NCBI RefSeq assembly: GCF_003490935.1
Contig: NZ_QQGD01000002.1
Location: 124,001-188,000 of the forward strand
Length of the DNA stretch: 64,000 nt
Direction: 5' to 3'
DNA from: Haemophilus haemolyticus_M
GTDB taxonomy: Bacteria > Pseudomonadota > Gammaproteobacteria > Enterobacterales > Pasteurellaceae
Shown: one piece after another, positions 25,790 through 34,900 of the stretch
How the letters are laid out: each line of letters begins with the position of its first letter
Numbering within the stretch: the first letter of the stretch is position 1
The notes under the pieces: model-generated
The model's database searches: none
Seen by the model: only the letters and a program-made list of their open reading frames with translations
Told to the model about the DNA's origin: nothing
Translations under genes and position numbers: made by a program

Positions 25790-25811
25790 GCCCCAAAAGT
25801 TAGACTGTTAT
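25790..25811 (+). repeat. Solo IS3-type terminal repeat at island left edge
   Basis: CCAAAAGTTAGACTGTTA (25793-25810) matches, with one gap and one substitution, the reverse complement of the right end of the IS relic (TAACAGCCTAACCTTTTGG, 16941-16959). No transposase sequence follows, so it is a leftover end. It lies just before the first island gene. Confidence 0.65.
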
Positions 25812-25841
25812 CAACGGATAATCAACCATAATTTTCTGTAG

Positions 25842-26222
25842 CTAATTTTTCCATTCGATCATTTGCTCAATCAATAAAATTAATTTTCTTCTTTCCATAT
25901 CATTTAATTGATTTAATAATCGATCAAGTTGATAAATTTGATCCGATGGTTGCAAACTACTATCTGTGATTAAATCAGACACACGGCATTGAAACAGTGT
26001 TGCAAATTCACATAAACGCTCTACATTTAATCCAATCCTGCCGCGCTCCATTCTTGAAATGGCATCATTGCTTAATCCCAATATTTCTGCCACTTTTGCT
26101 TGTGATAAACCTGAGGCTTTCCGATATTTTGCAATAGAAGCTCCCACTTGTTTATTTATCTCAACTTTATCTTTCACGCCATTTTCTTTATTCCATTTTT
26201 TGAATGGAACGAGTATAGACAT
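25842..26222 (-). CDS. XRE-family HTH repressor at the island edge
   Basis: A 126-residue DNA-binding protein. The Xre/Cro helix-turn-helix covers about residues 24-80 (IAKYRKASGLSQAKVAEILG, then LSNDAISRMERGRIG). The C-terminal 30 residues form a charged amphipathic helix (LDRLLNQLNDMERRKLILLIEQM) that could dimerise. It is transcribed away from the eight-gene operon, and the 154-base gap between them holds a 21-bp-spaced direct repeat, a likely operator. I infer that it represses the island. GTGGTGA precedes the start at 26222. Confidence 0.85.
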   Translation of the reverse strand: MSILVPFKKWNKENGVKDKVEINKQVGASIAKYRKASGLSQAKVAEILGLSNDAISRMERGRIGLNVERLCEFATLFQCRVSDLITDSSLQPSDQIYQLDRLLNQLNDMERRKLILLIEQMIEWKN

Positions 26223-26244
26223 TCACCACCCAATAAAAAGAGAA

Positions 26245-26282
26245 TTAAAATCTTGCAATAAAGAGTTAAATTCTTACAATAA
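26245..26282. promoter_or_regulatory. Direct repeat, probable operator of the island
   Basis: Two 17-bp units, TTAAAATCTTGCAATAA (26245-26261) and TTAAATTCTTACAATAA (26266-26282), match at 15 of 17 positions and are offset by exactly 21 bp, two helical turns. They lie between the divergent XRE and WYL regulator genes. A dimeric regulator could bind both units on the same DNA face. Confidence 0.6.
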
Positions 26283-26376
26283 GCGAGATTTTATACAAAA
26301 TATTTTTCTCGCCCGAATCAACCGTGCAAATACTTTACATAAAATACGCACATATATTGAAATCAAGAGAATAACT

Positions 26377-27273
26377 ATGTCGAACAAACACGAAAAACTA
26401 GCGGAACGTTTAGCTTCTATTTTGGTGGAATTGAATACCACTGGGCAGATTGATATTAATGAATTAGCTGATCGCTTTTCTATCGGCATTCGCACCTTAC
26501 AAAAAGATCTAAATGAACGTCTTGTTTTTTTAAATTGGGAACAAAATGGACCGCGCTTTTATCGTTTAAACCGCGCCCAACTCGGTGTGTTCACTAAAGA
26601 AGATATTGAACGATTTGCCCATTTCGCCAGTGTTCAAGATCTTTTCCCTAAAATAGATCGTGAATTTTTTCAACATAGTTTAAATGAAAGTATTGCCGTT
26701 AAAGGATTACATTACGAAACGATTCAGCATCGCCAACAAGAATTTAAACAACTTCAAAATGCCATTGAAAAACATTGCATAGTGCAATTTACCTATCAAA
26801 AACTCGGCACTCAAAATGCCTCAAATCGTGAAGTTGAGCCTTATGTGCTGTTAAATAAAAATGGGGTTTGGTATCTCATCGGTCTTGAAAATGGAAAACA
26901 AAAAACCTTTTGCTTTACTCAAATCCATTTTTTAAATATAACAGATAAAACATTCAAACCTAATGAACAATTTCTCTCAGAAATTCAAAAAAGCGACAGC
27001 ATTTCTCACGGCAATCAAATTAGTGAAGTTGTAATCAAAGTAGATGCTTCCGTTGCCCATTATTTCACTCGACGCAATTTGCTACCAAACCAAGAAACTA
27101 TCCGAAAATTAGAAAATGGCGAGCTTCTGCTCTCTTGCAAAAACATTCACGAGTTAGAAATTATTCCATTGGTGCAATATTGGATTCCATTTTTAACTAT
27201 CGTCAGCCCGAATGATTTACAAGAACGAATGATTGCTAAGTTGAAAGACTATATGGCAAATATTGGAGCTTAA
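26377..27273 (+). CDS. WYL-domain transcriptional regulator
   Basis: A 298-residue regulator. An N-terminal winged HTH (about 1-65, with IDINELADRFSIGIRTLQKD) is followed by a WYL domain, whose diagnostic residues are Trp165-Tyr166-Leu167 in GVWYLIGLENG, and a C-terminal extension. WYL regulators commonly control anti-phage and other accessory systems and sense nucleic acid or nucleotide ligands. I start it at the ATG at 26377 (MSNKHEKLAE), with AAGAGAATAACT before it; the frame upstream lacks family sequence. It heads the operon: the next gene begins two bases after its stop. Confidence 0.9.
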   Translation: MSNKHEKLAERLASILVELNTTGQIDINELADRFSIGIRTLQKDLNERLVFLNWEQNGPRFYRLNRAQLGVFTKEDIERFAHFASVQDLFPKIDREFFQHSLNESIAVKGLHYETIQHRQQEFKQLQNAIEKHCIVQFTYQKLGTQNASNREVEPYVLLNKNGVWYLIGLENGKQKTFCFTQIHFLNITDKTFKPNEQFLSEIQKSDSISHGNQISEVVIKVDASVAHYFTRRNLLPNQETIRKLENGELLLSCKNIHELEIIPLVQYWIPFLTIVSPNDLQERMIAKLKDYMANIGA

Positions 27274-27275
27274 CA

Positions 27276-27599
27276 ATGGAAATCACATCAAATAATTACC
27301 GCACTTATTACCAAAATTTAATAAATCAACGTGCTAGCTTTGAAATTTATCAAGTATCACTTACCGATATGATTTCCATCTGTGGTGAACTAGAAGAATA
27401 TATCGAAAAACAAAACCTAAAATGCCGAATTTATACAGAAAAACGTATGACAAGCCTGCTATCATCTGTTCTGAATAAACGCTATGGCATTTTATCCGCA
27501 GCCTTTATCTTGGCACATAATCTTTTAACTTGGAGTCCTGATTATGAAATTAGTCGAGATTTGGCAAATAATCGAATCAATATTAGATATAAAAAGTGA
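27276..27599 (+). CDS. Small unknown protein in the dynamin/HerA operon
   Basis: A 107-residue protein with no family that I recognise and no signal peptide or clear membrane helix. It is predicted to be mostly helical (residues 26-90) with a basic C-terminus (NNRINIRYKK). The gene starts two bases after the WYL stop with GGAGCTTAAC as ribosome binding site and ends 13 bases before the first GTPase, so it is tightly embedded in the operon. It contains one of the few uptake sequences in the island (27298-27306). A role as adaptor to the regulator or GTPases is only a guess. Confidence 0.75.
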   Translation: MEITSNNYRTYYQNLINQRASFEIYQVSLTDMISICGELEEYIEKQNLKCRIYTEKRMTSLLSSVLNKRYGILSAAFILAHNLLTWSPDYEISRDLANNRINIRYKK

Positions 27600-27612
27600 G
27601 GTATTTTAATTT

Positions 27613-28551
27613 ATGCATAATAATTTATTTGAAATTATTGTTGTTGCCACAATGAGTGCGGGTAAATCCACTGTAATTAATGCGCTTATTGGAAAAGAAT
27701 TACTACATTCTGCCAATGAGGCTACAACAGCAACCATTACTCGTATTCATGATAAGGATGATTTACCTTTCTTTTCAGGTAATGCATATGGCTATAAGTC
27801 AGAACTTATTGCAGAAGCCCATAATATTGATGCACAAACATTAAGAGAATGGAATGCAAACCCTAAAATTAAGATGATTGATTTGATGGGAGATATTGAG
27901 GCGTTATATAACGATGAAGCTGAATTAGTTATTTATGACACACCTGGCCCTAATAACAGCCAAGATGATAATCACGAAGCATTAACTATGGAAGTAATCA
28001 ACGATGGTGGTTATGGATTAATTTTATATGTTTTAAACGCTACTCAATTAGGTGTAAATGACGATAGAAGCTTGTTAGAAAAAATCAAAGAAGCATTAGG
28101 GAAAGATCCAAATAAAGAAATTCTTTTCCTATTAAATAAAGCAGACTGTCTTGATGAAGAAAAAGGTGAACGCCTGGATCAAGTCGTAATAAGAACCCAG
28201 AAATATTTAACTGACGTCGGATTTAATAACCCAACAATTATCCCAACCGCAGCCAATTATGCATTGGTATTACAAAAAATGTTAAATAAAGAACAACTTA
28301 CTCGTTCCGAAAGAGCCAAGTTGAATACCGCACTAGATAGCTTAAATACGAATTTAATTGTTGCTTCAACTATCGAAACCGCAAAAAAATTAAAAATTTT
28401 AAACAATATTAAGAAAACAAAAACTGACGGTAGAGTGAAAACTGTAAACGGAAATACGATTACCAAACAACGTTTAGAAAGAGCTTTAATGAAATCAGGT
28501 TTTGGTGTAGTTAATTATTTATTACAAACTCGTCTTGCAAATCTTAAATAA
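27613..28551 (+). CDS. Dynamin-like GTPase, short paralogue
   Basis: A 312-residue GTPase of the bacterial dynamin-like type. The P-loop is ATMSAGKST (12-20), in which the first Gly of GxxxxGKS is Ala. Switch I is EATTATIT, G3 is DTPGPNNSQ (from Asp109) and G4 is NKAD (175-178). It is close in sequence to the GTPase domain of the next gene, with the same ANEATTATI and DTPGPNNSQD strings, so the two arose by duplication. It lacks the N-terminal 130 residues and most of the stalk of its neighbour. Tandem dynamin pairs commonly act as hetero-oligomers on membranes, and that is my inference here. The start has a GAGG leader. Confidence 0.88.
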   Translation: MHNNLFEIIVVATMSAGKSTVINALIGKELLHSANEATTATITRIHDKDDLPFFSGNAYGYKSELIAEAHNIDAQTLREWNANPKIKMIDLMGDIEALYNDEAELVIYDTPGPNNSQDDNHEALTMEVINDGGYGLILYVLNATQLGVNDDRSLLEKIKEALGKDPNKEILFLLNKADCLDEEKGERLDQVVIRTQKYLTDVGFNNPTIIPTAANYALVLQKMLNKEQLTRSERAKLNTALDSLNTNLIVASTIETAKKLKILNNIKKTKTDGRVKTVNGNTITKQRLERALMKSGFGVVNYLLQTRLANLK

Positions 28552-28578
28552 TTTTTTATCCACATAAAGGTACTTAAT

Positions 28579-30936
28579 ATGAACAATGTTTTTATTTCCC
28601 ACAATCCATTTACAGTAGAAACTGTATTTGAAATTAATGGTACTCCAGTACAAAGTGCATTTGCAGAGCAAAATCGTACTCGTCGTTTACAATTATGGAT
28701 CGAGTATTTATTCGATGAATTGTATAACTTTACAGGGGGTAATACACATTTTAATCTTGAGTTTCAAGGCGTAGAAGCGGATTGGCTAGATATTCAGGAA
28801 GCTGCAAAAATAGCAAATGAAAAAGGAATGGCTATCCAACTTAGATGGATTGAATCAGAAGATCCTGTTTCTCGCATTACAAAGATTCAAGATTTAATGA
28901 AAGAAGCTGAAAAGCATCCTGATTTTGGCGACAATCTCAAAAAAAGTCCTAAAATCAGAGAGATGTTTAATGAAGCCATGAACAAAGATTTTGATGTTTA
29001 TGTGGCTGCAACAATGTCTTCAGGCAAATCAACATTGATCAATGCAATGCTTGGTACAGATTTGTTGCCAGCAGCGAATGAAGCAACAACTGCAACCATT
29101 GCGCAAATTACAGATAATGATTCAAAACCAGTTGGCGAATTTGTTGGTTCTCGTTTTAACAAAGACGGTATTGAAGTTGATGCTCTACAACGAGTCACCC
29201 TTGAAATGTTAAAAGAATGGAATGCAAAACCTGATACAAAACTAATCAAATTAGAAGGTAATATTATCGGTATTAATGAGCGTGAAAATGTACGTTTAGT
29301 TATTACCGACACTCCAGGACCAAATAATAGCCAAGATCCTGAGCATGCTCGTACTACAATGCAACATATTCAAGATTCAGTACGTAATCCATTAATTCTA
29401 TATATCTTAAATGCAATGACCCTTGCTACAAATGACGATCAACAGGTACTCAGTGAGATTGCCAAAATTATGCAACAAGGTGGCAAACAATCAAAAGATC
29501 GCTTTATCTTCGTTGTAAATAAAATGGATGCCTTTGATCCTGAAGCTGGCGAAAATGTAGAAGCAGCATTAGGTCGCATCACAAAATATTTAGAAGATAA
29601 CGGCATTGAAAACCCATTAATTTATCCTGTTTCAGCGAATTTGACCCGTTTGTATCGTAAACGGACTGAAATGCCGAATCATTTAACGCGTAAAGAACGT
29701 GATGATTTAACCTCAATGGAAAATTTATTTACTGAAGAACCAACGATGGACTTAGTGAAATATATGCCATTAACATCTTCGGCTCGTCGTAATTTAAAAG
29801 AGAAAAATCTTCCATTAGTGTTAGAACGAAGTGGTTTACCTGCAATTGAGTCAATGATTGATGAATATATTGACAAATATAACTTACCAAATCGAGTAAA
29901 CCGTGCTTATCAAGCATTAAATGCGGCAATTGCAGTAAGTAGTAATGAAAATGAAACCCTTGTTGAGTTAAATGAACACTTAAGTGAAATGGAAAGCATT
30001 GAGGCTCAATTAAAATCATTAGCCTCTAATAAAAATCACTTTGCAAAAGCAAAAGTAAATATGGAAAAAGTGATTAAAGATAAAAAATCACTTTATCCAC
30101 GCAACGCCATTTCAAAAATTGATGAAGAAGAATCAGCTATTCGTCAAAGAATTTATCGTTTCCAAGATGATTTTATAGGCAACGGTGGTGAAATCACACC
30201 TAAACAAGCAGAAAGAAAAATCCGTATACTAACGGAAAGCATTAATTTTGAATCTTCACGCTTAATTAATAATCTTGAAAATGTCATTTTAGAAGCTCAA
30301 GGTATTACTCAAGAAAAATTAGGTCATATTTTCAATAATTATGTAAAAGATTTATTTGAAGGGTTAGATGGTATCCCTCTCCCTGTATTAGATGGCTTAA
30401 AAGCTCAAGTAAGTAATATCGCCACAATGACTGGTTTAGGTTTAAATAGTGATGAAATTGAAGAAAGTATAACTAAAGAAAGAGTAAAAACAGGAACAAA
30501 AGAAGAATCTTATAGAGTAAAAACTGGAACTCGCAGTACATCCACTTGGTATAAACCTTGGACCTGGGGAAACGAAGAAGACGTTTATGAAACTCGTTAC
30601 CGAACCGTTGATGTATATGACGATGTAGAAAAACGAATTGAATACGTTGATGCCGATGCACTTTGGGAAAACCGTGAGTTTGAAATTACTCATTACTTCA
30701 ATGAACTCACTAAGGCTGCAGCAACTAAAGTAGAAACCGATACTGAGGCCTATGCTAATTCATTTAAAGAATTTATGGAAAAAGAATTTGAAGTGAAATT
30801 CAAAGAAATTATTTCTGATTTACAAGCTAAAACTGCAGATAAAGAGAAAATCAAAGTATTAGCGGCTCAAGCTAAAGATAAATTAGAACGTATTCAAAAA
30901 TTTAAACATAAATTAAATGAAGTTTTAGCGTTATAG
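28579..30936 (+). CDS. Dynamin-like GTPase, long paralogue
   Basis: A 785-residue protein. Residues 1-130 form an N-terminal domain without a recognised family. The GTPase domain follows: P-loop ATMSSGKST (144-152, again Ala for the first Gly), DTPG at 244-247 and NKMD at 314-317. Residues about 440-640 are helical and charged (stalk-like coiled coils). An aromatic segment TRSTSTWYKPWTWG (about 651-664) resembles the membrane-contacting paddle of bacterial dynamins, and a final coiled coil ends the protein. LeoA and CrfC are distant relatives by architecture. It should polymerise on and remodel membrane. The gap to the previous gene is 27 bases, with AAAGG before the start. Confidence 0.9.
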   Translation: MNNVFISHNPFTVETVFEINGTPVQSAFAEQNRTRRLQLWIEYLFDELYNFTGGNTHFNLEFQGVEADWLDIQEAAKIANEKGMAIQLRWIESEDPVSRITKIQDLMKEAEKHPDFGDNLKKSPKIREMFNEAMNKDFDVYVAATMSSGKSTLINAMLGTDLLPAANEATTATIAQITDNDSKPVGEFVGSRFNKDGIEVDALQRVTLEMLKEWNAKPDTKLIKLEGNIIGINERENVRLVITDTPGPNNSQDPEHARTTMQHIQDSVRNPLILYILNAMTLATNDDQQVLSEIAKIMQQGGKQSKDRFIFVVNKMDAFDPEAGENVEAALGRITKYLEDNGIENPLIYPVSANLTRLYRKRTEMPNHLTRKERDDLTSMENLFTEEPTMDLVKYMPLTSSARRNLKEKNLPLVLERSGLPAIESMIDEYIDKYNLPNRVNRAYQALNAAIAVSSNENETLVELNEHLSEMESIEAQLKSLASNKNHFAKAKVNMEKVIKDKKSLYPRNAISKIDEEESAIRQRIYRFQDDFIGNGGEITPKQAERKIRILTESINFESSRLINNLENVILEAQGITQEKLGHIFNNYVKDLFEGLDGIPLPVLDGLKAQVSNIATMTGLGLNSDEIEESITKERVKTGTKEESYRVKTGTRSTSTWYKPWTWGNEEDVYETRYRTVDVYDDVEKRIEYVDADALWENREFEITHYFNELTKAAATKVETDTEAYANSFKEFMEKEFEVKFKEIISDLQAKTADKEKIKVLAAQAKDKLERIQKFKHKLNEVLAL

Positions 30937-30944
30937 GAAAAACT

Positions 30945-31940
30945 ATGAAACAGCAATTTATTACCTCTTTAAAAAACGGGCAAGTCCCGTTTTTAGAAAA
31001 TGAAAAAGCATTTTCAGCTTTAGCAGATGATTTGTTTGAACCATACAATGAGATTATGGTATCGCTAGAACAACATCAACACCGTTGGTCGGAAGATTAT
31101 TTTAATCAAAAAGCAATGGACTTAGACTTTAATTTTTCTAAAGAATTAGTTCAGCATTTGATTAAGGTAAAAAAACATTTGCAAGAACAAGGTATTTTAA
31201 AACCGCTTGTTCAAGCAAGCAATCAGCCTGCTACATTTGAGCAACCCAAGGAAGTAGAAACAGTTACACCGATTTATTCAGTAGCACATAAATCTCAAGC
31301 AGTGAAAAAAGAAGAGAATATAGCAAAACCTGACTTACTTAATTTCAAACCTAATGAAAAATTAACTAATTTCTTATCAGAAGGGAATTTAAGCAAAATC
31401 AGAACTTATTTAATGTCAATGTTAAATAATCGCCGAATGGATTTAGAAGAAGTATTTAAATCAATTTGGTATGTTCATCAATACAAGCCATCTGTTTTTG
31501 AACAAGCTGAAGAAAGTGCTTTTATTCAAGATATTGATAAGAATGAAGAAAATTGGAACGTAGATTATTTTAATCAACAACAAGTTTATTTGAATAAAAA
31601 CTTTTCATTAGCTCGGCTGCTGCATTTAGCCAACGTTCGTGAAACCCTGATGAAAAAAGGTGATCGCAATTTCCAACAAATTATTGTGGAAAAAGCACAA
31701 GAGCAAGTTCGTGTTGAGCCTCGCCAACAGACTAGCACAACTTCAAGTTCATCATCTTCTCGTTCATATACAACTAGACAAGAACCACCGAAACAAGAAC
31801 AACCACGTTATCAACAACCTCGTCAAGACGTTCCTAAGTACAATGAGCCAGAAAATGATAATGGTTTCATTAAAACGGTTGCAATGATCGGTGGTGCTGT
31901 ATTGGTTTTAGCTGTTGCATTATTTGCTATTTTTAAATAG
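30945..31940 (+). CDS. Tail-anchored protein with internal duplication, unknown
   Basis: A 331-residue protein that I do not recognise. It contains two copies of a module of about 70 residues, each with W-x2-DYFNQ-x7-NFS (Trp48 and Trp204) followed by a helix ending in a Gly. Between them is a linker (about 85-150), and after the second copy a Ser/Gln/Pro/Arg-rich linker (about 245-305). The last 24 residues (FIKTVAMIGGAVLVLAVALF...) form a single membrane helix, giving a tail-anchored topology with most of the protein in the cytoplasm. It lies between dynamin and ATPase genes with gaps of 8 bases on each side, so it may tie the two to the inner membrane. Confidence 0.82.
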   Translation: MKQQFITSLKNGQVPFLENEKAFSALADDLFEPYNEIMVSLEQHQHRWSEDYFNQKAMDLDFNFSKELVQHLIKVKKHLQEQGILKPLVQASNQPATFEQPKEVETVTPIYSVAHKSQAVKKEENIAKPDLLNFKPNEKLTNFLSEGNLSKIRTYLMSMLNNRRMDLEEVFKSIWYVHQYKPSVFEQAEESAFIQDIDKNEENWNVDYFNQQQVYLNKNFSLARLLHLANVRETLMKKGDRNFQQIIVEKAQEQVRVEPRQQTSTTSSSSSSRSYTTRQEPPKQEQPRYQQPRQDVPKYNEPENDNGFIKTVAMIGGAVLVLAVALFAIFK

Positions 31941-31948
31941 GACTGAAT

Positions 31949-34900
31949 ATGACTACTCAATTAATGACTAAAAATCCTGAAAATATTAGAACAAAGGCCC
32001 TTGCATCATTACAAAATGGTCAAGCATTGCTAAATAAAAACTATTTAGCAGAGCTTGAACATTATGCTCCAATGTTGTTAGCAACAAATAGCCAACTTTC
32101 TTATGGATTGGATACTCGATTATATAAAGTCGAACGTATCGTTTTAGAAAACAAACAATCTACATTAGAAAGCCTTACGGCTGCTTATACCGCTTTAGGT
32201 TCTGCTGGTTATTCCGTTTTTTTATTTTTGAAAAGTGATGGGACTACAACAGATGTTTATTTAGGCGTACGAGGTATTCCTAAAAAAATGATGGGGGCAG
32301 AAGCTGGGGCTTTAGTTGAGCAGGTATTTAAAGGTCATTTTTCGGGTAGTCAATTAACCTCTATTAATAGCCAAGAAACAGAGAAGTTATTATTTGGATT
32401 AAATCAAACAAAACAAAATTTACCGCCTTCCGTAACAGCGGTAAGTGGCGTGCCCTCAAATGCAGTAATTGAACGTGAATTTTTTATGCAAGGGCTAGAA
32501 AAATTTATTGATGCTGCGGAAGGGCGTTGTTACCAAGCATTAATTTTAGCTGAGCCGATTGATTCGGCTCAATTAAATTCTATTCAACATGGTTATGAAA
32601 GCGTTGCTACTCAACTTTCACCCTTATTAAAGCAATCACTTTCTTTTGGTGAAAATGAGAGTGAAAGCATTGGATTAAGTATTGGAGAAAGTATTAGTCA
32701 ATCATTTGGGCAAAGTTTGAGTTTGACGGAAACCAAAAGTACAAATGAAAGTACTTCAAATACTTTTACCACAGGTAAAAATGAAAGTTTTACTAAAGGT
32801 AGTAGCGAGTCTTTTACAAGAGGTGAATCAAATAGCTCAACTCTTAGTACTAGTACTACAGCTGGATTTTCTTTTTTGGCGAATGCTTCAGTAACTAGAG
32901 GATATAGTCATACATCTACGGTAAGCTCATCCTATACTAGAAGTACTAACTCTTCTCATACAACAGGAACATCCACATCTAATAGCACAGGGAAAACACA
33001 CGGTTCATCACTTAGTTCTGGTTCAACAACAGGCACTACGACAACCGATACTTACGGTAGCACGACAAATAAATCCGTAAATAATACGCAAGGATCTAGT
33101 CGTCAAATTACCTTAGAAATAGTTGATAAAGGTATTGAACAATTATTAAAACAAGTTGATCATCATTTAGAACGTGTTACAGAAGCAAGACGATATGGTG
33201 CTTGGCATACTGCGGCTTATTTTATCGGTGATAGTACGGCATCTTCTCGTTCTTTAGCGAGTGTATTTTTAGGCTTAATGCGTGGAGAAAATTCTAATAG
33301 CGAGAATTTTGCTTTAACTACTTGGAATAGCGATAAAAGTAAAATGTTATTACCTTGGTTATGTAATTTAACACACCCGCGATTGATGTCTGATTTATCA
33401 AGAAACCTGAATATTTCTTATTTAACACCTGCGACTTTGGTGTCAGGAAAAGAAATGGCAATGCAATTAAGTTTGCCACGCCGTTCAACTTCAACAGTCT
33501 CTGTTGTTGAAGCAACACCTTTTGGGCGCAAAATCCAAAATGTTGATGGTTTCACTCAAAAAGCAGAAAAATCAGTTAATCTTGGTGTGGTTCGTCACTT
33601 ATGGACAGATCTACCACAAAAAGTAGAACTAGATGTTAAGAAATTATCAAGCCATATTTTTGTAACAGGTTCTACTGGTTCAGGGAAAAGTAATACGGTT
33701 TATCAATTACTTTCTGAATTAAATAAAAATGATGTGAACTTTATGGTGATTGAACCTGCAAAAGGCGAATACAAAAATGTTTTTGGGCATAGTGAAGATG
33801 TGTTGGTATTAGGCACAAATCCGCTCCAAGCTCAAATGCTTAAAATCAATCCGTTTAAATTCCCAGAGGGGATACACGTTTTAGAACATATTGATCGCTT
33901 AGTGGAAATCTTCAATGTTTGCTGGCCGATGTATGCGGCTATGCCTGCTGTATTGAAAGATGCCATGTTAGAGGCCTATAAAACAAGCGGTTGGGATTTG
34001 GATACATCTTGTAATCTGTTTGGCAAAGCATTATTCCCAACCTTTACAGATTTACTCACACAATTAGAAAAAGTGATTCAGCAATCAGCATTCTCAGAGG
34101 AAGTGAAAAGTAACTATATCGGTTCATTAGTGACACGCGTTAAGTCACTCACTAATGGTTTAAATGGGCAAATTTTTGCTTCAAATGAAATTGATAATGC
34201 ACAGTTATTTGATAGCAATGTGATTGTAGATTTAAGCCGTATAGGCTCACAAGAAACCAAATCGCTCATTATGGGCATTTTAGTAATGCGTTTGAGCGAA
34301 CATCGTATGTCGGATGCTACTGGGATGAACCAACCACTCAAACACGTTACTGTACTAGAAGAAGCACATAATATTTTGAAACGTACTTCAACAGAACAAA
34401 GCTCAGAAGGTTCAAACGTAGCAGGTAAGGCAGTGGAAATGTTATCTAATGCGATTGCCGAAATGCGGACTTATGGCGAAGGCTTTATTATTGCAGATCA
34501 GTCACCAAGTGCGGTAGATATTTCAGCTATTCGTAATACCAACACAAAAATTATTATGCGTTTGCCTGATGAAACAGATCGTCGTTTAGCAGGTAAAGCG
34601 GCTGGAGTCACGGATGAGCAGTTAGAAGAAATCGCAAAATTGCCAAAAGGTGTAGCAGTGGTATATCAAAACGATTGGTTAGAACCAGTACTTTGTAAAA
34701 TTCATCACTTTGGAGAGGAAGAAAAGCCGTATCAATATGAGCCGCAAAAGCAGCTAAGTGATGAGAAAAAAGCATTTCATCAACATATTGCAGATTTGTT
34801 ATTTAGCCAAAAGACGAAAAAACAGCTAGATTTGGTTGAAATTTCTAAAAGTATTGAGCAGTCAAAACTAGGCGTAGAGTATAAAAATTACTTTTTAGAG

